Assembly (NCBI RefSeq): GCF_027744825.2
Contig: NC_071348.1
Location: forward strand, 19,191,563-19,255,562
Reading direction: 5' to 3'
DNA length: 64,000 nt
Source: Synchiropus splendidus
Lineage: Eukaryota > Chordata > Actinopteri > Syngnathiformes > Callionymidae
Shown in pieces: positions 42,810 through 54,660 of the stretch. The position numbers and the translations under genes are program-made. Below the pieces are notes generated by a model. The model was not told the DNA's origin, did not search any database, and saw nothing but the letters and a program-made list of their open reading frames with translations. Each line of letters opens with the position of its first letter. Position 1 is the first letter of the stretch.

Positions 42810-45800
42810 TTATCGCACATGTCTCTTATCGAGTTTTGTAGGGACTGATCTGTTTTTTAAAGTGATGTTCTTTTTATCCCTCACAATATTGTGTTGATGG
42901 GTCTCAAGCACCCCATCAGGTGAATTCTGTAAATAGCCCTCTACACGATCTCTGACGGAGTCAAAGTTTATCTGCTGAAAAGACTCTTTTGTTTGCATGA
43001 TACCTTTAACTTTCATCACAACCTTCTTCTGTCCTTTGGTCCTATAACCATATGTCTTAGGACCCGCCGAAGCGAAGTCCTCGATGCTATCCCCGTCGAG
43101 TTCATCAGTCAGATCACTGAGATAGTTACCTAATTTTAAAGGCGTCTTGCTGTCTTTCACCACATATATCAAGCTGTCTGTGTCAACATAGAGAACATCC
43201 TTCTGCAAGTAAAAGCTCCCATAAAAACATTGGTGCTTTTACCAGGAGGGTAGAGACCCTTGTAACGCCACTGGATCACAACTTTTTTCTCATCCAGCAT
43301 GTTAAAGTAGCTGACCTCGTATTTCCCTGAAAGCAAGAAACTGAAAAACTCGTTGGGGTCTGACACTACAGAAACCTGAGACATGTTCTCTTTCTGACAG
43401 AACTTGCCTCAAAGGCTATTAACCAAAGCCTTAGCCACCTGTCTCTTTGCAGGGTTGTGACAAATCTTATCAGCACAAAGCAAAATCCCCCGATGTGCTT
43501 GATAATCCTAAATGTATTTGTCGTGGCTTTCCTGATCAACGGCCTCAGCAGGGTAACCAGAAGCCTCCTGCTTGCCCTTCAGGAATGTACGGATGTAACC
43601 TGTGAAAATACAATCGCTAGATCTATCAAAATGCCATACTTCGATAATCTTGGCCACCTTGTATCCCTTGTCCAGAGCCTTGTTGAACTCAACCGTGACC
43701 CAGACCCCTGTCGAAGCACGCTCATCATCATTATGCGTACAGCCACTGTCTTGGACAATACGACTTGAACAGATACTGCATAACGTGAAGTGTAATTTAC
43801 CGCCTGGTCCTCTGTAGGGTAAAACGGGTAATATAAAACCCGAGGAGGATAGACAACCGCCTTGATAAGACCAAAGTACTGTCTGGGATCCCCAAAGTCC
43901 TTGTGAATTTTTCGGGGGTGACCTAGGAACACGTGCTGTTGACGTAAGGATACAGAGGTGACATCAGCGTAATCAACTTTTTCACCAGGTTGGCCGTGTA
44001 ACGCAGCTTTAAAGCGCTGGTTCTACCGCCGTAGAGGGCATTACGAGGGTTGAGAGGCTCAGGGGTGTCAAAATCTAAGAGAAAATCTCTGAGATTATCA
44101 CACGATTGTCGAAGTGAACGCCATTCGTGTTCCCAGATGGTAATAAGATGCACCTCATGATCAGACTTTAACGCCTGCTCTCTCTCCATCGTAGCAGAGT
44201 AGAATTCACCATATGGTCTACCTCTTAACAGACAGACTGCATGTGGGTCGACACATGAAGGACAACCGTGGGAGAAACATCCATAAAACTCCCAGACCTG
44301 CTTAACACCGTCAACTTTAGCATAACCGTCAACAAAATACTGGCCAAACACCATCTCCCCACGGTTCAAGGCATGTTGTATCAAAATGCCCTGTCTGTGT
44401 GATTCCCATAGCTACCAATGGATGGAAGCATGTGAGAACTTCTTGTTACCTTTTATTACATAATTGTTGGGACATGGTATTGCTAATGTGTCTGGTTTTA
44501 AAAAGTTGGTCCTGAAAACAGCCATACACGCAGAGGTGATTGTTATGGACGAGAGTGCAACACCTGTTTCTTTAAAAAACTCCTCTCTAAATATCATGCA
44601 TCCTCTGGCCAGAATGTCAACATCATTTTTACAATAGTGAATAGCTTCACTCCTGAAATTGAAAGAATTATCACGCACAGTATCATACCAGCTTTAAAAA
44701 TCTTTCTGTTCAGGGTCTGACATGCCCTCGAAGCCGTAGTCTGATGGAGGAGGATACACCCCTATGTAATGCAGACGATCTTTCAAGCTCAACTTGTGTG
44801 GAAAAAAAACCCTTGCACTGCTCGGTGAAGCCTAGAGCTTTATGCATGAAGCTGAGTCGCATGGCTAGGAATGAGAGAGAGTCGATAAATTTTAGCTTGT
44901 AGTGAGGATCCTCAAGACAAATATCTTACTACCGGTCATGATTATCCTTTTACGTATTAACCCTTCGTCAAGCATACCTCTCAAGACAATGATGCTGTCA
45001 AAGCCCCTGGCATTATGTGCAACAAAAACACAACTCTAAACCAATTCTTTCTGAAATATAAAAGAAACGCTCGAACACATTCGAGACCATTAAACATCTA
45101 TTCTTCACCTCTCTGCGTCTTTACACACACTAAAGAAGGGACATGTCTACCTTGGTCGTCTGTAAACGTTTCAAAATCACAACAAAACAGATCAGGATGC
45201 TCAGTCTTCCTGGCAATGGGCTGAATGTAGCACTGGTGGACCTCGTTTGTCGATGATAATTCTACATTGCAGATTTTACATTTAAGCACACCGCAACAAC
45301 TGTTAGGTTTACCCTGTTTTAATGGGATATACCGGCACCTTCCGCATTTTTCACATTTTTTGTATATCTGGCAGAGACTGCTCCCATTAGCGCCAATCTC
45401 TTTGTGTCTCACAATGCAGGAAGGTGTTCTACAAACCCGGCAACCATCGCCACAAGTTACAGGCTTTGGGACCTCTGTAGGGCAAACAGGATTGTGACAA
45501 ACGCTACGGTGACCTTTGCAGATGTGTTGTGATTTATCTTCATACCCCTTATGACAGCTGACGCAAAAGTGACGTCTTCCTACCCCGCAATAGTGTCCCT
45601 GAAGTAGAAACAAGTATGAAGGATCCGAACCATCAGCAAAACCTGTGGCATAATGCGCTAATGGTTGGTTTGCTGTTGTTTTATGAAACACAACAATTTT
45701 ACGCCTCACTATCCATTCAAACAGGGGTATATCTGTGAATGTGATAGGTGTTTGAGAATCTAAAGCAGCTTTGTTTTGTAATTCCCTCCCCAACTCAACA

Positions 45801-45907
45801 CAATCTTGATACGTACGGTTAGGATTAAGGAGACAAGAAAGGCTGATTGCAAAGCAAAGCTGATCAGTTCCATCACTACCAACTAGAGACTGTAGAGATG
45901 TCATCAT
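42810..45907 (-). pseudogene. POLB: Protein-primed DNA polymerase B of the Polinton (broken)
   Basis: It starts at ATG 45,907, overlapping the stop of the upstream gene. The N-terminal ~250 residues include a Cys/His-rich region (CVSCHKGYEDKSQHIC, CEKCGRC, CCGVLKCKIC). Exonuclease motifs: CDFETFTDDQG (Exo I, ~45,175), FVAHNARGFDS (Exo II, ~45,015) and YCKNDVDIL (Exo III, ~44,625). Polymerase motifs: DVTS then YPYVN (motif A, ~43,960, split by a 1-nt loss), KRQVAKALVNSL (motif B, ~43,430, with a following TGG changed to TGA) and YVDTDSLIY (motif C, ~43,185). Frameshifts lie near 45,098, 44,700, 44,390, 43,930 and 43,600, and there is a small deletion between ~43,215 and 43,195. Total span ~1,030 codons, close to family length. 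Confidence 0.85.
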
Positions 45908-46755
45908 TTTTTACCAATAATTTTGGCATGCAGTGTCTTCTTGAGTTTGCGTTTAGCGCCACCTCGAGGGTTATGCACAATTTGGACCGTTAATTCAATT
46001 ATCTTACCCATAACTATGACTCTGTCAGATTGCATGGTGTTGCTCAGGAGGGCCTCAAAAGCAGGGTAGATATTTTCCCCGTCACCTTCAACCACAACAT
46101 TAACATGTTCTTGAACATCTTCACCAACCACTTCAAGCTGAACCACATCCTCTCGATGTGCTAGTCTCTGCGTTTCATCTGCCAACTCTCTGACCTGTTG
46201 CATCAAACCTCTGTAGAAAGTTGCTAAATCAGGAGTGTCGGGTACAGCAGGACGTGTTAGCACCCTTCTCATCCTATCGGTGTTAAAAGGCTCTATGACT
46301 TCTGATTCAATACCGGTACCTCTTACACAGCATCCTTCCTGAACCGAATCACCGTCATCATCAACATTGTCATCGCTACAGCTGGAGCCGGACACATCTA
46401 TCAGAGGGTCAAGAGCTGGTGTCCCTGAATCAGCCGTCTGTTGATTATCAACAAACCTTTCTTACCAATCGCCATTGTCTAAAGAGGTATCAGCCCTACC
46501 TTCCCGAGATGATGCAGGAACAATATTTAAAATACGATTATCCTCTCTCTCAGCGAAAAAAAAAATGGACTCCATGTTTTCATTTATACTCGGATCATAG
46601 ACCAGCTCTACATCCTCCTCAGACATGCCGTCAAACAAGCCAGACAGAAACATGCGTGTCGGTGAAGCACTCTGGTCAATGAGGTGTGGTGTAGTGTCCT
46701 GGTTGTGGGTGGATTCAGGGTCAGAACCAGAAGGAAAACCATCATGGTTGGCCAC
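45904..46755 (-). pseudogene. Uncharacterised acidic Polinton protein upstream of POLB (single stop)
   Basis: One frame from ATG 46,755 to the stop at 45,904 is broken only by a TAA near 46,462. The first half is acidic (GLFDGMSEEDVELVYDPSIN). The second half contains LATFYRGLMQQVRELADETQ, a long helix, and a basic C-terminus (NPRGGAKRKLKKTLHAKIIG). The stop overlaps the start of POLB, so both were probably on one transcript. No domain is recognised; the position fits a candidate replication-associated or terminal-protein-type gene, but that is a guess. Confidence 0.55.
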
Positions 46756-46995
46756 AATTTAATAATAATAACAATAAAATAATAATTTAAAATAATTAAT
46801 AAACAAAACAGCAACCTCAAAACACAATCACCCACGGTGCTTTTAAAAATTCAGGCTCCAAATGGACCTTACTGTGGTTGAACTTCAGTCAGGTCAGTCC
46901 ACGACGTCTGTTACCACCAGGTCCTTGTAGTTTTAGGAGCCTCACGACTTCAGACACCAGCGCTTTATTCGTTATGTCCTTCCTGACGATTTCTG
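46756..46995. other. Polinton right-end AT-rich region
   Basis: Contains an ATAATAATAACAATAAAATA tract (46,762-46,800) and ~190 bp of unassigned sequence up to the LINE tail. A Polinton terminal repeat could lie here, but I could not match it to the left end. Confidence 0.35.
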
Positions 46996-47730
46996 TAACG
47001 TCACCTTACCTTCACCTTCACCTTCTTCTACCGCTTATCCGGGGTCGGGTCGCGGAGGCACTATTCGGAGCACGGAAGCCCAAACTTCCCGGTCCGCACA
47101 AACCTCCTCCAGCTCATCCCTGGGGATCCCGAGGCGTTCCCAGGCCAGACCGGAGACATAATCTCTCCAGCGAGTCCTGGGTCTTCCCCGGGGTCTCCTC
47201 CCGGTAGGACATGCACGGAACACCTCCCCAGGGAGGCGTCCAGGGGGCATCCGGATCAGATGCCCGAGCCACCTCAACTGGTTCCTCTCGATGTGGAGGA
47301 GCAGCGGCTCCACCCGAGCTCCTCCCGGATGACCGAACTCCTCACCCTATCTCGAAGGGTGCGCCCAGCCACCCTGCGGAGGAAACTCATCTCAGCCGCT
47401 TGTATCCGCGATCTCATCCATTCGGTCATTACCCAAAGCTCGTGACCATAGGTGAGGGTGGGAACGTAGATGGGTAAATCGAGAGCTTCGTCTTGTGACT
47501 GAGCTCCCTCTTCACCACGACGGTCCGATACAGCGACCGCATCACTGCTGCAGCTGCACCAACCCGTCTATCAATCTCACGCTCCCCTTTTCCCTCACTC
47601 GAGAACAAGACCCTGAGATACTTAAACTCCGCCACTTGGGGCAAGAACTCTCCACCGACCTGGAGAGAGCAAACCACCTTATTCCGGTGAAGAACCATGG
47701 CCTCAGACTTGTAGGTGCTGATCAATAGAT
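46996..47730 (-). mobile_element. 5'-truncated LINE, reverse transcriptase C-terminal part
   Basis: The minus strand encodes TYKSEAMVLHRNKVVCSLQV, AEFKYLRVLFSSEGKGEREI and DRRVGAAAAVMRSLYRTVVV (47,725-47,429), then LHIERNQLRWLGHLIRMPPG, CPTGRRPRGRPRTRWRDYVS and LAWERLGIPRDELEEVCADR (47,313-47,035). This is the very common C-terminal end of a fish LINE pol. A short segment between them is missing. The 3' end (46,997-47,030) has CTTCACCTTCAC-type short repeats next to the CTTCTACCGCTTATCC signature. Only the last ~0.7 kb of the element is present. Confidence 0.8.
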
Positions 47731-48300
47731 AAAAGGCCTTTAGGCCAAGTTGGTTGCTATTTTCTTATTCTTTAGCATAAATAGGCATGTTTTTGTTTTG
47801 TTTTGTTTTGGTTTCGTCGTTTAAGTTCCACACTATTTTATGACTATTTTATTATTTTATTTTAGACTTAAGTTTTAGACTTATTTGGGGACAAGAGTTT
47901 TGGGAGTGAAGTTGGAAGACGTGAACATTTTGAGGGAGACGAGATGTTATGACGTGTCATGGGATTATTTGGGGTCACAACTTGGGGGCGCTCTTGTTAT
48001 GTTGCCGTGTCACCATCCGGTTTGTTGGAAGTTGGAACCGTGCATAAAACCTGCTGTGTTGATACATCCTGTGTGTATTCCTTTCAGCTTTGGCTACCAC
48101 AGGGCGTGTCTCTTCAACCCACTTGGGAGAACGAATCAAATGTCCGGACCATCATTGTGCAGTGTCGCCAGGTTCACGGACAGGGCCCCAGGCTACCAGG
48201 CCCAGTGGAGCGCTCGAGGCCGAGGCACTGGAAGGAGCGAATTCAATATGAATAATAATAATAAAAAAAAAAAAGAAAAAAAAAAAAAAAACGCAAATAC
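47731..48300 (+). other. Unassigned segment ending in an A-rich tract
   Basis: No protein-coding match. The sequence goes from AT-rich (47,740-47,880) to GC-richer (48,000-48,240) and ends in an (AAT)n/A-rich tract at 48,250-48,292. A 3' A-rich end suggests a retroposed piece, but no family can be named. Confidence 0.3.
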
Positions 48301-50740
48301 TATGCTCCAAGCAATGCTTTTATTTAAAACAAATTTCCGCACAAACAGAAATTTCCTCCGGTCAGCCGACTGCCCCGGGGGAAGCTGCCGAAGTCCCGAT
48401 GTCCACGTACGGAGCTCCACAAGCGCCGAGTCTCCTGCGGTTAAATCCACTGCTGTGGTGATGAGACAAGTCTCTCCCGTGACTGCGACGAGACCTCAGT
48501 CCTGCCTGAAGTTTCCGTGGTCCAGATGACCGCCCTGGCACTTCCAGTGAAGTAGAAAGGCTGGTGTAATATCCCTGGAATATGTTTGTGTCCAGCTGTC
48601 CCTGGAGCCTGCCTGCCTCCCAAACAGTCCTGTAACACGGGGCAGAAATTACTCTATTAAGAACTCTGATCCTGGGGCATGACTACTTCAAGGCTAGCAG
48701 GCAGTCCTCTGCCCCCTAAATGCAGTTCACTATTCGAAATGCTAAAGCACCCGCAACACTCAAAGCATATAATGCCAAATGGATGTGAACTGCCGTCTGT
48801 TAGGTAAACATCCGCTTCTAGTCCAATTCAATCCGGACTATTCCCAGCGCAGTTCTGACACTCCACAGAAGGACCGCACGTGTTCAGGTACGGAGCTTAA
48901 TAGGTGGAGGGCTTGGATTTGCAGCGCAGCGTTCCCTCTCAATCAGCCGTAATGCGCGATGCCCTCGCCCCTGGAACTTGACCTCCCCCATGAGGAGTGA
49001 CCATCCCACCCGGCGCTGACAGAGCCACCATCGCTCAGTAGAATTGTGTCTATGCTGTCGTCAAACGGCTCATAGCGCTTGAGAACATCATCGCGCTCTT
49101 TAAGAGCTCCATGGAGTCCACCAGAGATTTTGGAGACATAACAGTCCGCCGCCGTGGTGCTCTGCTCGCGGGGCCTCCTCCACACACAGCCGCCGGCTTT
49201 GGGGAACAGCCGTATAATAGCCGCGCTGATCATCGCCGCTCCTCTTGGAGAGACCAGTCGGCTGCTCTCACCTCTGCTCCCTCCAAAAGCATAGGAAGAA
49301 CTTTGTATCTAAAAGTAAGCATCTAAACCAAAGTCGAACTTGGAAAAAAAGATGCATTACTTTGGTATCGGGTCTGTTTCTTCTCTGCCCAAAATAAAGG
49401 TTTCTCACTCGCCAAATTCTCTTCCGGCTCCAGTCAGTCCAAACTCCGGCTTCAAAAATTAGTTTTTGTTTGACATCGTCTCAGGAGACCGAGCAGTATA
49501 GTAACAGGCTCTCTGCCTCCTTATACCTGACGCCAGAACTGTCCCTGGGGAAGTTTCTGGAGCCAAGACGTTATGTTTTTCCTCAGATTCGCCACAATAT
49601 GAAGCACAGACATCAAATAACTCTTTCCCGTCTCTCAAAAGATCCTGGTACCAGCCAAAAGTCAGGGGAGTTTCAATTCTGCCATTAACTCTTCTTATTC
49701 CTCAGACTCGCCAGTTTTTAGCAGGGGTCGCCACAGGGCCGCGAAAGTCACCACTTCAGAGGAACACTGAGTAGGCGCAGCGTGCCAGACATGCTCGGTT
49801 CACAGCTCCCTCGTGCAACGTCTGATAGGATGTGTGTCTGTGATTCTGTTCTCTGCAGCCCTGCAAACCTCTCAGAGGCAGGTAGGACATCGTCATCTAC
49901 AGAGTCATCTCTTTCTGAGGATGATTTGGCCAGTCCCTCGGGTGTACATCTTAGGAGAATTGCAGTGTCAGATCAAGGTACACTGCAAGTTTGGGGAACC
50001 GAATTCCTCTGACGGCTCAGCTGACAAAAGCGAGTCTGTTTTTGAAGAACCAGCGGGACTTGAAGTCCCCAGAGGAGAGGGCGCTGTGCACCGACGACCC
50101 TTTCGTCCTAGACCCGCCCCGGAGGCCGGGTCTGTTCTTGTGCTCTGGGCACGTGTCTTGACAGAATATCTTCCGAACTGAAAGCGCCTGTCTCCTCACC
50201 TGCCCATATGGATCGAGAAAATACACGGTCATTGACACGTCCTTCAGTTTCACAGTCAACCCCCAGGTTCTGCATCACCACATGGACCTGAATGAACTCA
50301 GAGAACCAGCTGTCATGTCTGATGGAGGAGGACCGCGCTCTCCTGACAATGGGAATAATCGAATTAGTTCCTAAGCGATCCTCCTACACTGGGTTTTACT
50401 CCGGGTACTTTCTGGAACCCAAGAAGACAGGAGAGTGGACACCTGTTCTGGATCTCAGTCTCCTCAACCAACTCATGACCAGACAGCGGTTCCAGACTAC
50501 CAGGAGACTCCTGGAGTGTGTCAGAGTGTGAGAGTGGATGACCTCCATAGATCTTGCAGAGGCCTACTTCCACAACACGGTCTCTAGTGTCGAGTGCCTC
50601 GTTTTTTTGCCAAGTGCGTGGAGGAGTGGCTCAAACCACTAAGGAGACAGGGTCTGCGGATTCTGACGTACTTGGACTCCTTTTTGATTCTAGCCAGAGT
50701 CCAAACAGGAGTCATGAGCGCACACCAGCTTAGCAGAAGG
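48301..50740 (+). mobile_element. DIRS-like fragments, copy d (plus strand)
   Basis: 48,480-48,900 matches DIRS non-coding sequence also seen at 14,750-14,990 and 63,230-63,480 (inverted). 48,940-49,330 is the DIRS-associated terminal segment. 49,330-50,280 is paralogous to 7,710-8,500 in inverse orientation. 50,292-50,740 encodes RT motifs. A 3-4 copy tract like that at 8,038 is missing here. Confidence 0.55.
50292..50740 (+). pseudogene. DIRS reverse transcriptase fragment (plus strand)
   Basis: Reads TGFYSGYFLEPKKTGEWTPV, LDLSLLNQLMTRQRFQTTRR and LLECVRV, then after a stop MTSIDLAEAYFH (motif A, ~50,537-50,572). A frame change leads to LRRQGLRILTYLDSFLILAR (~50,640-50,700), where the catalytic YLDD is YLDS. 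The fragment ends abruptly at the 188-bp repeat. Confidence 0.7.
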
Positions 50741-51905
50741 GGTCTGTCTCGTAGCTGCAGAACAAATTCAATGTCTCCGAAGTGGTTTCAGAGAGTTATC
50801 AACATTTTTATGTTTGTTGGTCTGAAAGGTACAGGTCCCACGGGCTGAAAACGCGTTTTATGCACTGTTTACTCTCTGCTCAGGGCTGTCTCAGAACATT
50901 AAAATTTCACCTGGCACTATAGCTACAGTGGTCATACTAGCAGGTGCTGAACTAATTCAACATTTCTGAAGTGGTTGCAGAGTGATAACATTTTTATGTT
51001 TGTCGATTCTGAAAACCATCCTCACTCAGGTGAAAACCCGTTTTCTGCACTGTTCATTCACTGCTCAGAATAGTGCCAGAACATGAAAATATCAGCTGCG
51101 ACTGTTGGAAAAAGGCTCTTTCGAGTATATTCGGCACTAAATCCACGTTTCTGGACTATTTTCATGGTGTAATCAACAATATTTTTTTTTCCTCGTCAGA
51201 AACCAAGCCTCTCTCGGGCTGAAAACGCGTTTTCTGCACAGTTCAGTCACTGCTCAGCGATGCCTCAGAACATGAAAATTTCACCTGACTGTATAGCAGA
51301 AGCGTTATTTCTTGTAGCAGCAGAACTAATTAAACCTCTCTGTGTGGTTTCAGAAAGTAATCAACATTTTAATCCTTGTTGGTCTGAAAACCACCTTTTC
51401 GTGGGCTGAATACGTGTTTTCTGCTCTGCTTAGGCGGGACTCAGAAGATGAAAATATCACCTGCAACTACAGGCAAAACGTTTTTTCTCCTGCAACTATA
51501 GGGAAAACACTCTCTCTAGCATATTCAACACTAAACCTACATTTCTGAACTGTTTTTAGAGGGTTATCAACTATTGTATTTTTGACAGTCCGAAACCCAG
51601 CTTCTCTCAGGCTAAAAATGCATATTCTGTACTGGTCACTCACTGATCAGAAAAGCCTCAGAACATGAAAACATCACCTGCAACTATAGCAGAAGGCGTC
51701 TTTGTCGTAGCTGAGGACGAATTCAACCTGTCTGAAGTAGTTTCACAGAGTTATCAATATTTTTATGTTTGTCGGACAAAAAAACACAATCCCTCGGGCT
51801 GAAAACGCGTTTTCTGCACTGTTCACTCACTGCTCAGCGATGCCTCAGAACATGAAAGTTTCACCTGCAACTATAGGAAAAAAAAACTTTCTCGTATATT
51901 CAACA
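50741..51905 (-). repeat. Degenerate ~188-bp tandem repeat, block 3 (inverted)
   Basis: Six or so monomers in reverse orientation relative to blocks 1, 2 and 4, with GCACTGTTCACTCACTGCTCAG and AGAACATGAAAATTTCACCT type phrases split across units. The palindromic core is at ~50,850, ~51,222 and ~51,803. It ends at 51,905 in the same DIRS-associated junction seen at 12,475 and 61,390. Confidence 0.75.
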
Positions 51906-52840
51906 CTAAACCTCTACGAATAGGGCGCTGCGACTGGGCTACAAGCAGCCAAACCGTTTTCATTCCATCCACATTTCCTGCTTCCAAGCCATGGGATGAG
52001 TTTGACGAGAGCCAGGCGCTTCTATGAGGTGCGTCTGGAGACTTCCCAGAGTTGGATGAGTTCCGTGTGGTGGAATCAAGCACGTTCCCGCTTGATCTTC
52101 TCCTGCGCCTCATGTCATCCGCCTCCGTCGTATCAAAGTTGAGCTCTCTCTCCACCGGCAGCTCAAGAATCATACCACTTCACTAACGGCCAGCTGGCGT
52201 TGGATGGCGAGACTACACCAAGGGCAGGACCGCATGTTGTCTGCCCACAACTGGAAGAAATCCGGACTATTCCCGGCACGGTCCTTACACTCCACTCCCA
52301 CTAGGACCGCACTTGGTCAGGTACGGAGCTTACTGCCTGGTGGAGGGTTTGGATTGGCGGCTCACCGTTCCCGCTCACTCAGCCGTCATGCGCCATGCCT
52401 GATGCGTTCGCCCCGGGAGCTCGACCTCCCCCCTGAAGGGTGACCATCCCACCCACCGCTGACAGAGTCTCCATTGCGCAGTGGAATGGTGTTTACGCCG
52501 TCGGCAACCAGCTCACAGCGCTTGAGAACATCATTGCGCTCTTTTTGTGCTCCGTGGACCGGCTCATCCATCACAGATCCTTTCTCACTCTACAGAGATT
52601 TTGAGTTTCAACAGTCCGTCGGCGTGGTTCTCCGCTCGTGGCGCCTCCTCCTCACACAGCCGCTGCCCCGGGGGGGGGGGAACACCGTCGCTTGTCGAAG
52701 GGGCGGGGTTATCCCAGCTGTCCAAATCATAGCCGTGCTGATCATTGCTGCTCATCTTGGAGAGACCAGTCGACTGCTCTCACCTCTGCTCCATCTAAAA
52801 GCGTAGGAAGAAAACTTCTATGTAAAACTATGCATCTGTA
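51906..52840 (-). repeat. DIRS-associated terminal segments, inverted and direct
   Basis: 51,906-52,215 is the reverse complement of 12,171-12,475. 52,215-52,440 matches the region around 8,940-9,040 inverted. 52,440-52,840 is a direct copy of 1-340. An 11-base G run is at 52,668-52,679. No gene is seen. Confidence 0.55.
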
Positions 52841-54660
52841 ACAGGTCTGAATACTGTGACCTTGTCCACAGTTAAAAAGTGGTGTCTTAATGTGGTCAGT
52901 AGAATGCCGTCTGAAACAAAATGCGGACAGTCACACACGGCTTCCACATTTGTCGATGGTGAGAAAAGTAATCCAAGGGATTATGTTTTTTTATTGTGGT
53001 AACTCACACCACAATTAAATGTCTTTCTGAAACATCACTCACAAACATCTCACTTTGTCATACAACAACTGTCAGACATCATGAACCACATGCATAATTG
53101 CTTTTCATCTGAATGTATAATTCTGCCATTAAACCTTTTGGCTAGTGTTGAGAAATAATAAAACCTTACTTTTTACCAAACACCGTTATTCACCACAAGC
53201 AAACTGAACTCCACACAACTCAATCACCCGTGCCATGTCAACGTCGGTTGTCAGTATTAGCTTACAAGCGCCACATCTACACAAAGCGAACTCAACGTAC
53301 GAAGGAAAAACAGTATACTGAAAAACTGAATCACCATCCTCACACTCAGACTCAGAATCAGTCAATCCCAAGTGGAACAAACATTATAAAAAAATGGATT
53401 TGACTAACCTGAAACAGAATGTGGACAGAGTCATACGAGGCTTCCACATTTGTCGATGGTGAGAAAAGCAATGAAAAAAAGTGTCACCTCCTATTTACCC
53501 ACACATCTTCAATGCCCAACCTCTGTCCTACCCTTCCCTCTACTGACCGAATTATATACCTGCCGGTTAATCAACTCTTCAGAAACCACCCATGAAACAC
53601 ATCATTTACCGGCTGCTGCATATTGGCCCTTTTAAGCGTCTCTAGTCTGATGACTTGGGAGGCAGCATGGAGATAAACCGCGTTTTTGGGCCCCCGGTGA
53701 TGAGGCCCCTGACGCAGCTGACCAAGCTTGCATCACAGTGACGTTTGCATATTGGCAATGGAAAACATGAAGCAGTAGTTTGTGGGAGCAGTTTTCATCT
53801 GCACTTTTTTCCCTCCGGCGTTTCTACATGTTGATGGATGGAGCTTCATTTGTGTTGGGCGTGGGGTCTGCTGACAGGAAATCCACAGTCCTATAGGCAG
53901 GAAATGCTGCTGTAGACCGAGTGAGAAGTAAACAAGACGTGCTAATGACCCTGCTGCTGCAGATCACATCTGCTTAACAAGCTGTCGTTCTGAATCATGT
54001 CAATGACGTTTGCACTTCACATTTCCATCTGTTTTTATCAAACAATTCAAATAAAAGTAGAACATGACATGTATTTCGCTCTGATTTTACATTTAAATGA
54101 TAAAGTTTTTGTACAATGTAAACATTTGATTCTTATGATTGTAAATTACTCTTTTAAACATTTTGCAAAATAATCATTTTACTGCCTTACATCCAGTAAA
54201 ATCATATTTATCTTGTTTGAAACTCAGTGTCACAGATGTGATGAGTATTTATATAGATGATACATTCGATTTTCTCGTTTGAACGGTTGAACCAGGACCT
54301 CAGTGCAATGTAATTATTCGCTTTCATGGAACAAAACACGGTCCTTGCACTCTCCTGAAGCCACTTTGGTCGACAAAACTACTGTACAATGCAATCACAA
54401 AAAACTATATTCTGATATGACAACCATATAATCAACTAACCTGAAACAAAATGTGGACAGATTCACGTGAGGCTTCCACATTTTTCGATGGTGAGAAAAG
54501 TAATGAAAAAATGTCACTTCCTATTTACCCACGCATCTTCAATGCCCAACCTCTGTCCTATCCTGCCCTCTACTGACCTAATCATATACCTGCCGGTTAA
54601 TCAACTCCATGCTGAACAATTAAATGACATCTAACACACACTCTGTGACCACACATAAGT
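52841..54660. repeat. Spacer paralogous to 341-1,150 with an extra ~0.9-kb segment
   Basis: The first ~730 bp follow 341-1,075 closely. At ~53,577 the similarity breaks off, and it resumes at ~54,607 toward the repeat block. The intervening piece is bracketed by ~165-bp direct repeats (53,408-53,577 and 54,440-54,607). No coding sequence is seen. Confidence 0.55.

Larger units (their letters stand above)
18850..46990. mobile_element. Maverick/Polinton (adintovirus-like) element, decayed and multiply invaded
   Basis: The hallmark set is present: retroviral-type integrase with chromodomain (20,381), minor and major capsid candidates (21,476; 22,894), adenain-type protease (39,424), packaging ATPase (42,738, minus) and protein-primed family B polymerase (45,907, minus). 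The two gene sets converge at ~40,410-40,500. About 16 kb of the interval is inserted retroelements (23,555-38,809; 39,761-40,223; 41,298-41,991), so the element itself is roughly 12 kb, slightly short of the usual 15-20 kb. I could not identify the terminal inverted repeats or the 6-bp target duplication; the left end abuts a truncated ERV and the right end abuts a LINE tail, so both ends may be lost. Confidence 0.85.

Noticed and set aside
47885..48529. 214-codon plus-strand frame
   Set aside because: It crosses the A-rich tract into DIRS sequence, encodes an N/K homopolymer stretch and resembles no protein.
52668..52679. G-quadruplex from the G run
   Set aside because: A single 11-base run without further G tracts nearby; paralogues have shorter runs, so it is likely length variation or a sequencing homopolymer effect.
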